Assembly (NCBI RefSeq): GCF_027922045.1
Contig: NZ_BSEX01000004.1
Location: forward strand, 290,378 to 354,377
Source: Microbacterium terregens
GTDB taxonomy: Bacteria; Pseudomonadota; Alphaproteobacteria; Sphingomonadales; Sphingomonadaceae
Length of the DNA: 64,000 nt
Reading direction: 5' to 3'
The notes under the pieces are model-generated. The model was not told the origin of the DNA. It searched no databases and worked only from the letters and a program-made list of their open reading frames with translations. Both the position numbers and the translations under genes were made by a program. Shown in pieces: positions 28,136-37,597 of the stretch (position 1 is the stretch's first letter; every line of letters starts with the position of its first letter).

Positions 28136-29883
28136 CGGATCCGCTTCCCGAAACCACCGGGCCCGACGGGATCGAAGCGGGCAAGCGGCTCATCCGCCAG
28201 AGCGGCGGCAAGGGGCTGTCGCTGGCCGAACGACTATCGGAACGGCTCGAGCGGCTAACCTGGCGCACCCCGTTCCACGCGCTGCGCCTGCGCGGCAAGC
28301 ATCCGCTCAAGCTGATTGCGGTTGCCGACGATCCCTTCTTCGGCGATCTGGAGCGTGGCTATGCCCTGCTCGACGGCATGGTGCTGTTCCGGGGCGAAGC
28401 CGTCCCGATCAACGCGCTGTCGCTGGCGCGCCCGACCTTCTCCGCGCCCTTTGCCGATTATCTCCATAGCTTCGCCTGGCTGCGCGACCTGTCGAGCGTT
28501 GCGACCCGTGCCACCGCCGCCCCGATCGCCGAGGCGATCATGCGCCACTGGCTCGCCGCGCACGAGACCAAGGTATCCAATCCCGCCTGGCGCGCCGACC
28601 TCTGGGGCCGGCGCCTGCTGTTCTGGACCGCGCACGCGCCGCTGATCCTGTCGAGCACCGACCTCGTCTATCGGTCCAAGGTACTGCACGCGCTCGCGCG
28701 CGGCGCCCGCCACCTCGACAACACCGCTGCCAAGGTCGCAGCCGGCGTGCCGCGCGTCGCCGCCTGGTGCGGCGTGGTCGCCGCCGGCCTGATGATCCCG
28801 GGCGGCGATCCGCGCCGCGTGTTCGGAGAGGCCGGGCTTGCCCGCGCGCTCGCGGCCGCAGTGTTCGAGGACGGCGGGTCGCTCGGTCGCTCGCCCGCGG
28901 ACCAGCTCGACCTGATCCAGCTGCTCACCATGCTGCGAGAGACCTATGCCGCGCGGCGGATGGAGGCACCCGACGTGCTGGGGGACACCCTCACCCGGCT
29001 GGTCGCGGCGCTGCTTGGCGTCTGCCACTCCGATGGCGGACTCGGCAGCTGGCAGGGATCGGCCCCCATCTCGGGCGAGCGCATCGAGCAGATCGTCGAG
29101 GCGACCGGCGTGCGCACGCGCCCGCTGCGCCAGGCTCGCGAGTGGGGCTACCAGCGTCTGTCGGCCGGCAAGACCGTGGTGGTGCTCGACGCCGCCCCGC
29201 CGCCTGCGAACCGCCAGGCGACCGGCGGCTGTGCCTCCACCCTCGCCTTCGAGCTTTCGGACGCAGGTCATCGCATCGTCGTCAACTGCGGCGGCGCCAA
29301 CGGCGCGCTGCTGACGCTGCCGCCCACGCTTGCGCCGGCGCTGCGCACCACCGCCGCGCACTCGACCCTGGTGCTCGGCGACTCCAACTCCACCGCCATC
29401 CACGCGGACGGCGCCCTCGGGCGCGGCGTGGGCGAGGTCGAGCTCAGCCGCCAGGAAACCGACGAACTCAGCCGCGTCGAGGCGAGCCACGACGGCTATG
29501 TCCGTCGCCTGGGCCTGATCCATCGCCGCCTCATCACCCTGTCCACCGACGGCCGCGACCTGGTGGGGGAGGATACGCTGCTCCCCGCCTCCACGCGCGG
29601 CGGCAGCAGCGGCAAGCACGGCGACGTCGGCTTCACCATCCGCTTCCACCTGGGCCTGGGCGTCGAGGTCGCGACCACCGCCGACGGTCTTGCCGCCTTT
29701 CTCCGCCTGCCGGACGGGCGCTCGGTGTGGCAGTTCCGCTGCCGCGGCGCCGCGCTCGCTGTCGAGGACAGCCTGTGGATCGATGGCGAGGGCATTCCGC
29801 ATGGCACGCAGCAGCTGGTGCTGACGGGCATCGCGCCGCCCGGCGGTGCCGGCATCGGTTGGCGCTTCCACCGCGCGCGATAG
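28132..29883 (+). CDS. Heparinase II/III family protein
   Basis: 583 residues from GTG. An alpha/alpha-toroid N-terminal part (~residues 80-330, e.g. [21 protein letters not shown]) is followed by the beta-sandwich heparinase II/III region. That region has [53 protein letters not shown] and [21 protein letters not shown]. Members are uronic-acid polysaccharide lyases or relatives whose substrate is unproven in sphingomonads. No signal peptide is evident, so it may be cytoplasmic. Coupled to rpe upstream. Confidence 0.88.
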   Translation: MTDPLPETTGPDGIEAGKRLIRQSGGKGLSLAERLSERLERLTWRTPFHALRLRGKHPLKLIAVADDPFFGDLERGYALLDGMVLFRGEAVPINALSLARPTFSAPFADYLHSFAWLRDLSSVATRATAAPIAEAIMRHWLAAHETKVSNPAWRADLWGRRLLFWTAHAPLILSSTDLVYRSKVLHALARGARHLDNTAAKVAAGVPRVAAWCGVVAAGLMIPGGDPRRVFGEAGLARALAAAVFEDGGSLGRSPADQLDLIQLLTMLRETYAARRMEAPDVLGDTLTRLVAALLGVCHSDGGLGSWQGSAPISGERIEQIVEATGVRTRPLRQAREWGYQRLSAGKTVVVLDAAPPPANRQATGGCASTLAFELSDAGHRIVVNCGGANGALLTLPPTLAPALRTTAAHSTLVLGDSNSTAIHADGALGRGVGEVELSRQETDELSRVEASHDGYVRRLGLIHRRLITLSTDGRDLVGEDTLLPASTRGGSSGKHGDVGFTIRFHLGLGVEVATTADGLAAFLRLPDGRSVWQFRCRGAALAVEDSLWIDGEGIPHGTQQLVLTGIAPPGGAGIGWRFHRAR

Positions 29884-29906
29884 GCCCAGGAGTCTCGTCC
29901 ACTTCT

Positions 29907-30015
29907 CCGTTCGTTTCGAGTAGCCGTCGAGCTTGTCGAGACGGCGTATCGAGAAATCGGTTGTTGTGGCTCTCTCGATAGGGGCTCTCGACAAGCTCGA
30001 TCGAGACAAACGGGG
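29907..30015. repeat. Intergenic palindromic repeat, family A, copy 3
   Basis: CCGTTCGTTTCGAGTAGCC to TCGAGACAAACGGGG with TCGAGCTTGTCGAGACGGCG and GCTCTCGACAAGCTCGA. It is 24 bp after the heparinase-family stop and 71 bp before purH. Confidence 0.87.
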
Positions 30016-30085
30016 AGGGTTCATCCGACCCGAACCTCACCTCTTCCCCTTGCCTCCCCCGCGAATCGGGGCAAAGGAGCCGGCC

Positions 30086-31672
30086 ATGAACGTCACCGTC
30101 ACGCGCGCGCTGCTCTCGGTCTCCGACAAGAGCGGCATCCTCGACCTCGCCCGGGCGCTCGACCGCCATGGCGTGGAACTGGTCTCCACCGGCGGCACCG
30201 CCAAGGCGATCCGCGAGGCGGGGCTTCCCGTCCGCGACATCTCCGACCTCACGGGCTTCCCGGAGATGATGGACGGCCGGGTGAAGACGCTGCACCCGGT
30301 GGTGCACGGCGGACTGCTCGCGGTGCGCGACAACCCCGAGCATGTCGCCTCCATGACCGAGCACGGCATCGGCCCGATCGATCTGGTGGTGGTCAACCTC
30401 TACCCCTTCGCCCAGACGGTGGCGAAGGGCGCAGACCGCGACGAGATCATCGAGAACATCGACATCGGCGGCCCCTCGATGGTCCGCTCCGCCGCGAAGA
30501 ACCATTCCCACGTCGCGATCGTCACCGATCCTGCCGACTATGCGGCGCTGGTCGAGGAACTCGACGCCAACGCCGGCGCCACGAGCCTCGACACCCGCCG
30601 CCGCTTCGCCGCCAAGGCCTATGCCGCCACCGCCGCCTATGACTCGGCGATCGCGGGCTGGTTCGCGAGCGTCGACCAGGGCGAGACGCTGCCCCAGACG
30701 CTGCCGCTCGCCTTCACCCGCGCCGACACGCTGCGCTACGGCGAAAACCCGCACCAGACCGCGGCGCTCTACCTGCCCAACACCGGCGCCACCCGCGGCA
30801 TCGCCCAGGGCCAGCAGCTCCAGGGCAAGGAGCTGAGCTACAACAACTACAACGACGCCGACGCTGCGCTCGAACTCGTCTCCGAGTTCCGCGATGGCCC
30901 GCCGACCGTAGTCATCGTCAAGCACGCCAACCCCTGCGGCGTCGCCACCGGCGACACGCTGCTGGAGGCCTATCAGGCGGCCCTCGCCTGCGACAGCGTC
31001 TCGGCATTCGGCGGCATCATCGCGCTCAACCGCCCGCTCGACGGCGAAACCGCCCGCGCGATCAGCGGCATCTTCACCGAAGTGGTGTGCGCGCCCGACG
31101 CCGACGAGGAAGCGCGCGCTGTCTTCGCCGCCAAGAAGAACCTGCGCCTGATCGTCACGGGCGAGCTGCCCGATCCGGCACGCGGCGGCCTTGCGATCAA
31201 GTCGATCGCCGGTGGCCTGCTGGTCCAGTCGCGCGACAACGGCCTGCTGGCGGCTGAGGAACTGAAGGTGGTCACCAAGCGCGCGCCGACCGAGCAGGAG
31301 CTCGCCGACTGCCGCTTCGCCTGGACCGTCGCCAAGCACGTCAAGTCGAACGCGATCGTCTATGCCAAGGACGGCAGCACCGCCGGCGTCGGCGCCGGCC
31401 AGATGAATCGGCTGGAATCTGCGCGCATCGCGGCGTGGAAGGCCAAGGACGCTGCCGACAAGGCCGGCTGGGTCGAGCCGCGCACGATCGGCTCTGCAGT
31501 CGCCTCCGACGCCTTCTTCCCCTTCGCCGACGGCTTGCTCGCGGCGGTCGAGGCGGGCGCCACCGCGGTGATCCAGCCAGGCGGTTCGATCCGCGACGCG
31601 GAGGTGATCGCCGCCGCGGACGAGGCCGGCCTCGCGATGGTTTTCACCGGCATGCGCCACTTCCGCCACTGA
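30086..31672 (+). CDS. purH: Bifunctional AICAR formyltransferase/IMP cyclohydrolase
   Basis: 528 residues. Last two steps of IMP synthesis. MGS-like cyclohydrolase N-terminus ([52 protein letters not shown]) and formyltransferase C-terminus ([58 protein letters not shown]). ATG at 30086 has AAAGGAG about seven bases upstream. It has its own terminator. Confidence 0.98.
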   Translation: MNVTVTRALLSVSDKSGILDLARALDRHGVELVSTGGTAKAIREAGLPVRDISDLTGFPEMMDGRVKTLHPVVHGGLLAVRDNPEHVASMTEHGIGPIDLVVVNLYPFAQTVAKGADRDEIIENIDIGGPSMVRSAAKNHSHVAIVTDPADYAALVEELDANAGATSLDTRRRFAAKAYAATAAYDSAIAGWFASVDQGETLPQTLPLAFTRADTLRYGENPHQTAALYLPNTGATRGIAQGQQLQGKELSYNNYNDADAALELVSEFRDGPPTVVIVKHANPCGVATGDTLLEAYQAALACDSVSAFGGIIALNRPLDGETARAISGIFTEVVCAPDADEEARAVFAAKKNLRLIVTGELPDPARGGLAIKSIAGGLLVQSRDNGLLAAEELKVVTKRAPTEQELADCRFAWTVAKHVKSNAIVYAKDGSTAGVGAGQMNRLESARIAAWKAKDAADKAGWVEPRTIGSAVASDAFFPFADGLLAAVEAGATAVIQPGGSIRDAEVIAAADEAGLAMVFTGMRHFRH

Positions 31673-31695
31673 GGCTGGACGGCACAACCGACGCG

Positions 31696-31725
31696 AAAAG
31701 GGGCGCTCGCGAGCGCCCCTTTTTT
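31696..31725 (+). terminator. Terminator of purH (possibly bidirectional)
   Basis: AAAA-GGGGCGCTCG-CGAGCGCCCC-TTTTTT at 31700-31719 with U-run 31720-31725. The A-run on the other side could also terminate the minus-strand flippase transcript, which ends at 31783. Confidence 0.93.
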
Positions 31726-31782
31726 ATGCCCGTCACCCGAGCTTCCCGGGTCATCCGCCGAAGGACAGCGGGAGAGACGCGC

Positions 31783-33315
31783 CTAGCTCTTGTGCTTCTC
31801 GGTCGGAATGGTCGCCGTCATCGGCGCCTTGTGGAGCAGCGCGCGATCGGCGGGGCCGAACGCCCAGCGCCACAGCACGAAGCCGTAGGTGAGCAGGATC
31901 GCCGGGATGCCGAACAGCATCTCCGCCCACTCCAGCCGCGGCGGCAGCAGCATGATGACCGAGCCCACCGCGCATGCCGCCGCGATCGCCAGCACGAACG
32001 GCCGTCGGATCTCCGCCACCCGATAGCCCAGGATGCGCGCCAGCAGCCGCGACTTCAGCCACGAGCCGCAGGCGAGCGACACGGCGAGCGCGACCGCCGG
32101 CCCTGCCGCCTGCCACGGCTGGGGAAAGCCCAGCCACCGCATCAGCAGCACCAGCGCGAAGCTCAGCAGCACCTGGAAGGTGAGGAGGCCGATCGAGAGC
32201 ATCAGGTTGCGGTGGCGCGCCACGTATACGAGCGCCGCTTCGGATACCGCGCCGGTCGCGGCGAGCACCTCCGCCACCAGCAGGAAGGACAGCGCCCCGG
32301 CACCGCTCACGAACTGCGGCCCGACGATGCCCATCACGCCTTCCGCCGGGATCGATCCGGCGAGCGCTAGCGCCGCCTGTGCGGCCATGATCCAGAAGCC
32401 GACCTGCAGCACCTGGCGCGCGACCGCGGCCATGTCGCCTTCGGCCAGGCTCTTGGTGATGACCGGCCCCAGCACCGGATCGAAGCTGGTCTTTAGCTTC
32501 TGCGGCAGCGAGGAGACCTGCTGCGCCATGTAATAGATGCCCACGATCGCCGGGGGGAACAGCACGCCCAGGATGAAGCGGTCGACATTGCGCGACCCCC
32601 ATTCGAGCGCGTCGGCGCCGGCCAGCGGCATGTTGCGCCGCGCGAGCGCCAGCATCGGCCGCAGCTGGGGCGTCCAGCCCCGCGGCAGACCATAGCTGCG
32701 GACGAAGGGCACGAGCGAGGCCACCAGCGCCGCGGCCATCGACAGCACATAGGAGAGGATCAGCCCGTCGCGCGTGGAGACATAGGACAGCGCCCATGCC
32801 GCGATGGAGATCGTCCAGGGCTCCACCACCGCCCGCGCCGTCACCGCCGCCTTGACGTTCAGCCGATAGGCAAGCGCCGCCAGGCTCACGTCCGACCAGG
32901 CGATCGCGAACACGATCAGCGGCAGCAGCCGTTCGAAGCCTAGGATGTGGCTGTTGGGATACATGATCTGCGGAAAGACGAAGAGCACCGCGCTCGCCGC
33001 CACCGAGACGACGAACGCGACGACCATCGCATCCCACACGACATGCACGTGCGGCCGATCGGTGGAGGACAGCGCCTGGGCCAGCCCACGCTTCAGGCCC
33101 AGCGTCGCCAGCAGCGCCGCCAATTCCACGACCAGCACGGCTAGCGCGAACCGCCCCACCGTCTCGGGGCCATAGACGCGGCCGGCGATGAACAGGAACG
33201 GCAAACGCGCGAGCAGGCGCAGGACGAAGCCGAACACATTGGTCCGGCCGCCCTTGGCGAGTGCCGCGATGTCATCGTCGGGGGAGGAAGTCGTAAGGCC
33301 GTCTGCGCGGTTCAT
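31783..33315 (-). CDS. Polysaccharide flippase/lipopolysaccharide biosynthesis protein (Wzx/MATE-like)
   Basis: 510 residues with about 12-14 membrane helices, e.g. GFVLRLLARLPFLFIAG, FALAVLVVELAALLATLGL, MPLAGADALEWGSRNVDRFILG and PVLGPVITKSLAEGDM. The pattern fits oligosaccharide-lipid exporters of the Polysacc_synt group. The start is uncertain: ATG 33315 (used; GGGGCGCGG before it) or ATG 33348 with AAGGG close by. No glycosyltransferase is adjacent, so it is an isolated member of the surface-polysaccharide machinery. Confidence 0.83.
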   Translation of the reverse strand: MNRADGLTTSSPDDDIAALAKGGRTNVFGFVLRLLARLPFLFIAGRVYGPETVGRFALAVLVVELAALLATLGLKRGLAQALSSTDRPHVHVVWDAMVVAFVVSVAASAVLFVFPQIMYPNSHILGFERLLPLIVFAIAWSDVSLAALAYRLNVKAAVTARAVVEPWTISIAAWALSYVSTRDGLILSYVLSMAAALVASLVPFVRSYGLPRGWTPQLRPMLALARRNMPLAGADALEWGSRNVDRFILGVLFPPAIVGIYYMAQQVSSLPQKLKTSFDPVLGPVITKSLAEGDMAAVARQVLQVGFWIMAAQAALALAGSIPAEGVMGIVGPQFVSGAGALSFLLVAEVLAATGAVSEAALVYVARHRNLMLSIGLLTFQVLLSFALVLLMRWLGFPQPWQAAGPAVALAVSLACGSWLKSRLLARILGYRVAEIRRPFVLAIAAACAVGSVIMLLPPRLEWAEMLFGIPAILLTYGFVLWRWAFGPADRALLHKAPMTATIPTEKHKS

Positions 33316-33423
33316 CCGCGCCCCATAAGCAAGCCGGGCGGCACGCATAAGCCCTTGATGCAAAATGCTCGCGCCCTGCGGCTTTCGGGTGACGGTAGGC
33401 TCGGGCGGTGCGCGCCGCCACCC

Positions 33424-33454
33424 GCCGTCCTGCCGTCATCTGCGGCAGGACGGC
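33424..33454 (-). other. Strong hairpin downstream of polA
   Basis: A perfect 12-bp stem (GCCGTCCTGCCG/CGGCAGGACGGC) with 7-nt loop, 10 bp past the polA stop. No U-run follows on either strand, so it is not a classical terminator; it could protect the mRNA 3' end. Confidence 0.6.
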
Positions 33455-33463
33455 AGCCCCGGA

Positions 33464-36232
33464 TCAGTGCGCCGCGCCCCAGCTTGGGCCGACGCCGATC
33501 TCGACCGCGAGCGGCACGGTCAGCGTGACCACCGGCTCGGCGGCCGTCGCCATGACGCGCTCGATCACGGCGCGCGCCGCCTCGGCATCGCCTTCGGGCA
33601 GTTCGAACACCAGTTCGTCGTGCACCTGCATCAGCATGCGCACGTTCGGCAGCCCCGCCTCGGCGAGCGCCGGCTCCATCCGCGCCATCGCCCGCTTGAT
33701 GATGTCGGCGCTCGTCCCCTGGATCGGCGCGTTGATCGCCGCGCGCTCCGAACCGGCCCGCTCGGCCTGGTTCTTGGACTTGATGCGCGGGAAATGCGTC
33801 TTGCGCCCGAACAGCGTGGTCGTGAAGCCGCGCTCCTTCACGCCCTCCAGCGTCTCGGCGATGTAGCGGTTGATGCCGGGGAAGCGCTCGAAATAGCGGT
33901 CGATCATCGCCTGCGCCTCGTCTGCCGACACGTCCAACCGGCCGGCCAGGCCCCAGCGCGAGATGCCGTAGAGGATCGCGAAGTTGATCGTCTTGGCGCG
34001 CGCGCGGGTGTCGCGGTTGACCTCGCCGAACAGCTCGGTCGCAGTCAGCGAGTGAATGTCGTCGCCGCGTTCGAACGCCTCGCGCAGCTGCGGCACGTCC
34101 GCGATGTGCGCCGCCAGCCGCAGTTCGATCTGCGAATAGTCGGCCGCCAGGATGACGTTGCCCGGCTCCGCCACGAACGCGTCGCGGATCTGGCGTCCGG
34201 TTTCGGTGCGGATCGGGATGTTCTGCAGATTGGGGTCGGTCGAGGATAGCCGCCCGGTCTGCGCACCCGTCAGCGAGTAGCTGGTGTGGACGCGGCCCGT
34301 TGCGGGGTTGATCTGCGCCTGCAACGCATCGGTATAGGTGTTCTTGAGCTTGGTGAGCTGCCGCCACTCGAGCACCTTGCCCGCGATCTCGGCGCCCTGC
34401 GGCTGGTCCTTGTCGGCCGCGAGCCGCTCCATCTCGTTGACGTCGGTCGAATAGACCCCCGACTTGCCCTTGCGCCCGCCCTTCAGGCCAAGGCGATCGA
34501 ACAGCACGTCGCCCAGCTGCTTGGGGCTGCCGATGGTGAAGGGCCCGCCGGCGAGCGCGTGGATTTCGGTCTCCAGCCCCGCGATCTGGCCGGAAAACTC
34601 CTCCGACAGCTTGGCCAGCGCCCCGGCGTCGACCTTGACCCCGCGGCACTCCATGTCGGCGAGCACCTGCACCAGCGGCCGGTCGACCATCTCGTACACG
34701 CGCGTCGCGGACTCATACGGCAACCGCGGCTTGAACCGCCGCCACAGCCGCAGCGTCACGTCCGCATCCTCGGCGGCGTAGCGGGTCGCGGTCTTCAGAT
34801 CGATCTCGTGGAAGCCGCGCTGGTTCTTTCCCGTGCCGACCACCTCCTTGTAGGCGATGCAGCTGTGCGACAGGTGCGTCGCCGCCAGCTCGTCCATGCC
34901 ATGCCCATGCCGCCCGGCGTCCAGGTCGAAGCTCATGACGATCGTGTCATCATAAGGCGCGACGCGGATGCCGCCCTCGCCGCAGCGGGCGAGCACGATC
35001 ATGTCGTACTTGAGGTTGTGGCCGATCTTGAGGACCGTCGGGTCCTCCAGCAGCGGCTTGAGCTTGGCGAGCGCCACCGCGCGGTCGAGCTGTTGCGGCA
35101 CTTCGGCGAGCAGGTCCTGCCCGCCATGGCCGAGCGGAATGTAGCAGGCGAGGTTGGGGTGCAGCGCAAGGCTGATGCCCACCAGCTCCGCACGGGTCGC
35201 GTCCAGTCCGGTCGTCTCGGTGTCGATCGCCACCCAGCCCTGGTGGCGCGCCACCTGGATCCAGCGGTCGAGCGCGTCCTCGTCCACCACCGTCTCGTAC
35301 GCGTCATGGTCGCACGGCGCGTCCGCATCGTCGTCGACCGGCGCGACCGGCGCTTCCGCGGGCGGATCTGCCACCGCCGACAGGCGATTGAGCAGCGTGC
35401 GGAACCCGTGATGCTCCAGGAATGCACGCAGCGGTGCGTCCGGGATGCCCTGCAGCTCCAGCCCGTCGAGCGGCTCCGGCAGCGGCACGTCGCAGGCGAG
35501 CGTCACCAGCTTGCGCGACAGGCGCGCCGCCTCGGCATGCTCGACCAGATTGTCGCGCATCTTCGACTTCTTCATCGAATCGGTCGCGGCGAGCACCGAT
35601 TCGACGTCGCCATATTCGGTGATGAGCTCGGCCGCGCGCTTGGGGCCGATGCCGGGTACGCCGGGCACGTTGTCGACGCTGTCCCCCATCAGCGCCAGCA
35701 CCTCGCCCAGCTGGGAAGGCGGCACGCCGAACTTCTCCACCACATGGCTGGCGTCCAGGCGGCGGTTGTTCATGGTGTCGAGCATGTCGAGGCCCGGCTC
35801 GATCAGCTGCATCAGGTCCTTGTCGGAACTGACGATCGTCACCTGCCACCCTTGCGCCAGCGCCGCCTTGGCATAGCTGGCGATCAGGTCGTCGGCCTCC
35901 CAGCCCTCCTCCTCGATGCACGGCAGCGAAAAGGCCCGCGTCGCATCGCGGATCATCGGGAACTGCGGCTTCAGGTCCTCCGGCGGCGGCGGCCGATGGG
36001 CCTTGTACTGGTCGTACATTTCGTTGCGGAAGGTGCTCGACGACTTGTCGAGGATCACCGCCATGTGGGTCGGCCCCTCCGCCTTGTGGAGCTCGTCCGC
36101 CAGCTTCCACAGCATGGTGGTATAGCCATAGACGGCCCCCACCGGCTCGCCATGCTTGTTGGTGAGCGGCGGCAGCCGGTGATAGGCGCGGAAGATGTAG
36201 CCGGAGCCGTCGACGAGGTAGAGATGGGGCAT
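33464..36232 (-). CDS. polA: DNA polymerase I
   Basis: 922 residues. 5'-3' exonuclease domain ~1-290 (HLYLVDGSGYIFRAYH, SDKDLMQLIEPG, VPGIGPKRAAELITEYG). The 3'-5' proofreading domain is intact: Exo I IDTETTGLD, Exo II GHNLKYDMI, Exo III YAAEDADVTLRLW. The polymerase domain has motif A AADYSQIELRLAAH, motif B RAKTINFAILYG and motif C MQVHDELVFELP. Serves in Okazaki fragment processing and repair. ATG at 36232. All three activities look functional. Confidence 0.98.
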   Translation of the reverse strand: MPHLYLVDGSGYIFRAYHRLPPLTNKHGEPVGAVYGYTTMLWKLADELHKAEGPTHMAVILDKSSSTFRNEMYDQYKAHRPPPPEDLKPQFPMIRDATRAFSLPCIEEEGWEADDLIASYAKAALAQGWQVTIVSSDKDLMQLIEPGLDMLDTMNNRRLDASHVVEKFGVPPSQLGEVLALMGDSVDNVPGVPGIGPKRAAELITEYGDVESVLAATDSMKKSKMRDNLVEHAEAARLSRKLVTLACDVPLPEPLDGLELQGIPDAPLRAFLEHHGFRTLLNRLSAVADPPAEAPVAPVDDDADAPCDHDAYETVVDEDALDRWIQVARHQGWVAIDTETTGLDATRAELVGISLALHPNLACYIPLGHGGQDLLAEVPQQLDRAVALAKLKPLLEDPTVLKIGHNLKYDMIVLARCGEGGIRVAPYDDTIVMSFDLDAGRHGHGMDELAATHLSHSCIAYKEVVGTGKNQRGFHEIDLKTATRYAAEDADVTLRLWRRFKPRLPYESATRVYEMVDRPLVQVLADMECRGVKVDAGALAKLSEEFSGQIAGLETEIHALAGGPFTIGSPKQLGDVLFDRLGLKGGRKGKSGVYSTDVNEMERLAADKDQPQGAEIAGKVLEWRQLTKLKNTYTDALQAQINPATGRVHTSYSLTGAQTGRLSSTDPNLQNIPIRTETGRQIRDAFVAEPGNVILAADYSQIELRLAAHIADVPQLREAFERGDDIHSLTATELFGEVNRDTRARAKTINFAILYGISRWGLAGRLDVSADEAQAMIDRYFERFPGINRYIAETLEGVKERGFTTTLFGRKTHFPRIKSKNQAERAGSERAAINAPIQGTSADIIKRAMARMEPALAEAGLPNVRMLMQVHDELVFELPEGDAEAARAVIERVMATAAEPVVTLTVPLAVEIGVGPSWGAAH

Positions 36233-36321
36233 GGCCGCCGAGATAGCAGCGCGGCCGGCCAGTTACGAGGGGGGCATGGCGGCCGGCGGGGCGCACCCCG
36301 GGCACGGCACGTCGGGCTGGA

Positions 36322-37437
36322 TCAGCTGCGGTTGGCGACCAGCGCGTGGACGACCTGCTGGATCAGCTGCTGGCGGTCCCGCATCGGCGCCCGCGTGTCG
36401 CCGATCAGTACTGCCACCGCATAGCTGCGGCCGTCGGGTGCCGTCAGGATGCCGACGTCGTTGAAGCCGGCGTTGCGCGACATCAGGTCCTGGCCGGTGC
36501 CGGTCTTGTGCGCCAGCGTCCAGCCGGGGGGCAGTGCCGCGTGCAGGCGCGCCCGCCCGGTCCGCGATGCCGCCATGGTGTCGAGCAAATAGCGGGTGGA
36601 GTTGGGCGAGAGCAGCTTACCCTGCTTCAGCCGCATCAGCGCCTCGGCGATCGCGGTCGCGCCGGCGCCGTCGGGCGGATTGGCGACATAGGCGTTGAAG
36701 GCGGCGATCCGGACGCTCTGCGGCAGCGCGCTGCGCGCCTGGTTGAAGCCGCCGCCGAGCGAATATTCCTGCCGCCAGGTGAGCCCGGCGGTCTTGCTCT
36801 GCAGCAGCCGCTCGCCCGGGCCGAAGCGAATATTCTGGATGCCGCGCCGCGCCAGGAACGCCCGCACCGCATTCGGCCCGCCGACATAGGTCAGCAGCCG
36901 ATCGTTGGCGGTGTTGTCGCTCATGGTGAGCGCGCGGCGCATCAGCTCGCGGACAGTAGTATGGTAGCCGTCGCCCTTCACCAGCGACGCGATCGGCTGG
37001 TGGAACAGGGTCAGGTCCTCGCGCCGGACGACCACCGGGTCGTCGAGCGTCAGCTTGCCTTGGTCGAGCAGGTCGAGCGCGGTCATCGCGACCCACAGCT
37101 TGCTCACGCTCTGCTGCGGCATCGGCCGGCTGCCGTTGTAGGCGACGGTCCAGCCGGAATCGATGCTGGTGACGGCGGCGGCCGCGGTGCCGTTGAAATT
37201 GGCGAGCAGCGTCGTGATCGCGCGCGTCAGGTCGGCCGGTGCCTGCGGAAGCGGCGGGGGCGGCGGCGGGACGGGCACTGCGACCCGGTAGCTGGAGGTG
37301 GCGGAGCCCGGTGGGGGCAGCAGCGATGCCGGCTGCTGGCGGGCTTCATGAACGGCACAGCCCATCAGCACGAACGGCGCCGATCCCAGCAGGATCAGGG
37401 CCCGTTGCGTAGCGGTGAACTGCTGTCCGGACGTCAC
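36322..37437 (-). CDS. Class A beta-lactamase-like serine hydrolase lipoprotein
   Basis: 371 residues from GTG 37437 (an alternative GTG at 37458 has no room for a ribosome site). Lipobox VLMGC (Cys27), then a Pro-rich linker (six consecutive Pro) and a class A-like domain: SVSK (Ser110/Lys113), SDN (173-175), GERLLQ with Glu209 where Glu166 should be, and KTG (311-313). The residue corresponding to Asn170 reads Gln. It could be a true penicillinase or a peptidoglycan-active relative. It is in the same orientation as polA; no AmpR-like regulator is adjacent. Confidence 0.87.
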   Translation of the reverse strand: MTSGQQFTATQRALILLGSAPFVLMGCAVHEARQQPASLLPPPGSATSSYRVAVPVPPPPPPLPQAPADLTRAITTLLANFNGTAAAAVTSIDSGWTVAYNGSRPMPQQSVSKLWVAMTALDLLDQGKLTLDDPVVVRREDLTLFHQPIASLVKGDGYHTTVRELMRRALTMSDNTANDRLLTYVGGPNAVRAFLARRGIQNIRFGPGERLLQSKTAGLTWRQEYSLGGGFNQARSALPQSVRIAAFNAYVANPPDGAGATAIAEALMRLKQGKLLSPNSTRYLLDTMAASRTGRARLHAALPPGWTLAHKTGTGQDLMSRNAGFNDVGILTAPDGRSYAVAVLIGDTRAPMRDRQQLIQQVVHALVANRS

Positions 37438-37597
37438 GTTTCTCTGGGCCCCTCGCACCCTTCTACCATGCTGTCACAACCCGCGGGGTCGCAAGCGCTG
37501 CCGTGGAAGCCTTGCGGCGAACGACCCTTCAGCAGCGATGAATGGTGAAGATTTGCGAAAGGGCGCCGGATTCCAAGAGCTTCGTCGGCGCGGGGGT

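Noticed and set aside
31751..33037. 428-codon minus-strand frame overlapping the flippase
   Set aside because: It is an offset frame of the membrane protein gene, with Arg/Gly-rich translation and no domain.
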